A model generated the notes under the pieces. It was given only the letters and a program-made list of their open reading frames with translations, ran no database searches and was not told the origin of the DNA. A DNA stretch of 64,000 nucleotides from Dimorphilus gyrociliatus (lineage: Eukaryota; Annelida; Polychaeta; Dinophilidae): the NCBI GenBank assembly GCA_904063045.1, contig CAJFCJ010000004.1:1977713-2041712 (forward strand), written 5' to 3'. Below, piece after piece: positions 62,002 to 64,000 of this stretch (positions are counted from its first letter, which is position 1; each line of letters begins with the position of its first letter). The translations under genes and the position numbers were made by a program.

Positions 62002-62731
62002 CTTTAATTTGGGATATTTTTAAATTTTTTGTTTTAAATGAATTTTAATTAAAAATTACTTTAAACTCAGCTTTTAAAAAATTACTACTCACGCTTTTGT
62101 CTTTTTCGGATCGATGAATATCAATACTAGCTTCTCTGTTAAATGATTGATCTTCCGCGAAAATGTGCTTACCGCCTTTTCTGCACGTTAATTGAAACTT
62201 TGACAAGCACAATATGCAAACGCTTTTCGTACATTTTGTACAAGTTAAAGTAGGCTTTGGGTGACTTTTTTCCTCTGATTCTTCAGTTTGAAAAGAGCAT
62301 TTATGTTCAGTTTTCTTTTCAGTCTTCCTGACCGAAGGTAGTCTGTAATTTGACGTTGCTTTCCCTTTCCTTACAGTATCCACCAATTTCAGCATTGTTA
62401 AATTGAGCGATAATTTTTCAGCTCCGAACTTTACCTTGGTCTCCCGACTACATATTGGACACTCTATTATTTTCTTCCTTTCATCGTTTACCTTTTTTTC
62501 CAGACTGCTGGCGCATTTCCTGCAAAAAGTATGACAGCAGCCAAGGTTGGTAGGTTCTTTGTAAATTTGATGGCAGTATTTGCATACTATAGCCGAATTA
62601 TCAAAAACTTCTCGAAAGATTGTTTTATTGTCCAGCGGAATAAGACAATTTTTTGTCACTGGATGGACAACGATTGGCTTCTCGTTCTCTTCAGTTTTTA
62701 TCTTTGAATAAAATTCTGGCGAACCTTGCAT
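60598..62731 (-). CDS. RING / B-box-like / beta-propeller protein (TRIM-NHL-like E3 ligase)
   Basis: Two exons (62731-62093 and 62001-60598) separated by a 91-nt GT-AG intron give 680 aa. The N-terminal part has a C3HC4 RING: C50-x2-C53, C65, H67, C70-x2-C73, C91-x2-C94. A second Cys/His cluster (C163, C166, C171, C174, C182, H188) resembles a B-box. A long Glu/Thr/Ser-rich segment (about 214-425) follows, in place of a clear coiled coil. The last 250 residues have repeating hydrophobic strands (VIVDVKRYFDRLFVVRG, GYLIIIDHGLEALLAFD, ANYFIIIDKLYDQVG), as in six-bladed NHL-type propellers. The family role would be ubiquitin transfer with the propeller binding protein or RNA. The target is unknown. 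The frame in exon 2 has no ATG at its start, which supports the splice. Confidence 0.75.
62093..62731 (-). CDS. RING/propeller gene exon 1 (RING and B-box-like cluster)
   Basis: 213 whole codons from ATG (MQGSPEFYSK) to AGC|GTGAGT. If the donor were ignored, the frame would end 16 codons later. Confidence 0.8.
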
Positions 62732-64000
62732 AATTGACAGATATTTCCTTAGTTTTAGTTACTGTGTTGCTAAGTTCGTCTAGTCAATAGTGACAATGAG
62801 TTAATCCCGTAGACTTGTTGCCTATTTATTCAATAAACTCTTTCTATTCAAAAAGTTTCGATTCGTGTGTATTTGGCCTATTATTGCAACTGTTGAATTG
62901 TTTAGATATATCGCCTATTGGATCTATTGAATAAATAAGCTCTTGAGAAATTTCTACGCAATAATAATAACGAAAACAAATATGAATATTAATTTATTTT
63001 TAATATTTAATGAACTTGTTAAGTGACTATCTTGAAAATATGTATTAACAATTTAAGAGTTGAGAATTTTATCGAAGGAGACTAGCTTGAATAAATAATA
63101 TACCATCAATTTTAATGTCATTTGAATTCCCTACTGATTCTTCAATGAAGCCTATTTTTCAGTTATTTAGGTCTTGAATTAAATCGTTTTCATTCTCTTT
63201 CGTTCCTTCTATAAATATTTCCATCTTTTCCGTTCGTTCATTCTTTTACTCACCCTATCATTTACATTTTCTGTCTATCTGTCTCTCCTTCCTTCGAACC
63301 GTTTCCTTATTTTTTTATAATCTGTATATATATATATATGTATTCTGCCACCTTAGAATTGTGTTATTTCAAGGAAAAAGTTGCTAGGATAAAGAAAATA
63401 TAATCCAAGAAATGGGACAGATAGTGATGGAAATGGAAAGAGAATAGATAGAATAAAAACCAGAAACTTAAATATGCTAATTCATCTAATTCTTTAAACA
63501 AGTAAATTTGTCTTCCTAGAATAAGTCTTTTTGAGAAATGGTAAAATGGTTAGTTACCTTAAAAAGACAGAAGCATTAAACGCTTGTTAAACTATACCAG
63601 TTTTTGTAAAACAATTGTATTAATTCACATATTAATATATGCATTATGTGAATTTCTTTTCGAGGAAAAATAGCTTTCCCTCCAATGGAATACTGTATGT
63701 GATACAAGTTTAGCTTAAATGCTACTGTCGTTTGCTTCCAAATACAATAGTAAATATCAAGCTACTTCGGCTATATGAAGTTATTATGTTTAGGCTCATT
63801 TACTAAAGATAATTAGGTAATGGAATTGACACCTACGCTAAAGGCCTCTTTTAATGGCCCATAGGCCTAAAAAAGCTTAAAGGTAAATAAAATTTTGGCT
63901 GAACAATAAAGTGAAGCTATTGAATAATGTAACAGAATTTGTAAATTATTCATTTTGTCATAAAGAAGATTTTCAACTAGATTTATGCAGACAGAGTGAA
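62732..64000. other. Right-hand flank without a recognised gene
   Basis: Upstream of the RING/propeller gene. It is AT-rich, with a short TA run at about 63325-63339. No core promoter element could be placed with confidence and no exon was recognised. Confidence 0.7.

Overview
The window is nuclear DNA from an animal. It is AT-rich (about 30% G+C by eye), full of TA, GA/CT and GT microsatellites, and most of it is intron or intergenic sequence. Genes are split by GT-AG introns of two size classes: many of about 60-120 nt and several of 1-8 kb. The two best genes are presynaptic, so the source has a nervous system. Their sequences look like a bilaterian invertebrate rather than a vertebrate. 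I cannot name the species.

Layout: (1) 1-3073, minus strand: the 3' part of a gene for a small Cys-rich single-pass membrane protein, running off the left edge. (2) 3074-20276: 17 kb without a firm gene, holding several GC-richer islands and many simple repeats. (3) 20277-39573, plus strand: a complete vesicular glutamate transporter (VGLUT, SLC17 family), 10 coding exons, 583 aa, with an 8.2 kb first intron. (4) 39574-42147: a 2.6 kb tail-to-tail interval. (5) 42148-53858, minus strand: a complete RIM-type active-zone scaffold, 15 coding exons, about 1135 aa, with Rab3-binding helix, FYVE-like zinc finger, PDZ, C2A and C2B. A possible small gene of unknown function lies on the plus strand inside one RIM intron (43261-43971). 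(6) 53859-60596: RIM promoter region and intergenic DNA. (7) 60598-62731, minus strand: a two-exon gene for a RING/B-box-like/beta-propeller protein (TRIM-NHL-like). (8) 62732-64000: no gene seen.

VGLUT loads glutamate into synaptic vesicles, and RIM docks and primes vesicles at release sites, so two genes of the same synaptic step sit side by side in convergent orientation. The exon models were built by hand: every junction listed keeps the reading frame and has GT/AG ends, but none was tested against transcripts. The most interesting points are a POU4-type homeodomain site in VGLUT intron 1, a full CRE just upstream of RIM, the missing SGAWFF element in RIM, a possible 25-nt intron, the putative nested gene, very short 3' UTRs, and two dispersed motifs (TATAC-T-GTATA and TAGATGGCG).
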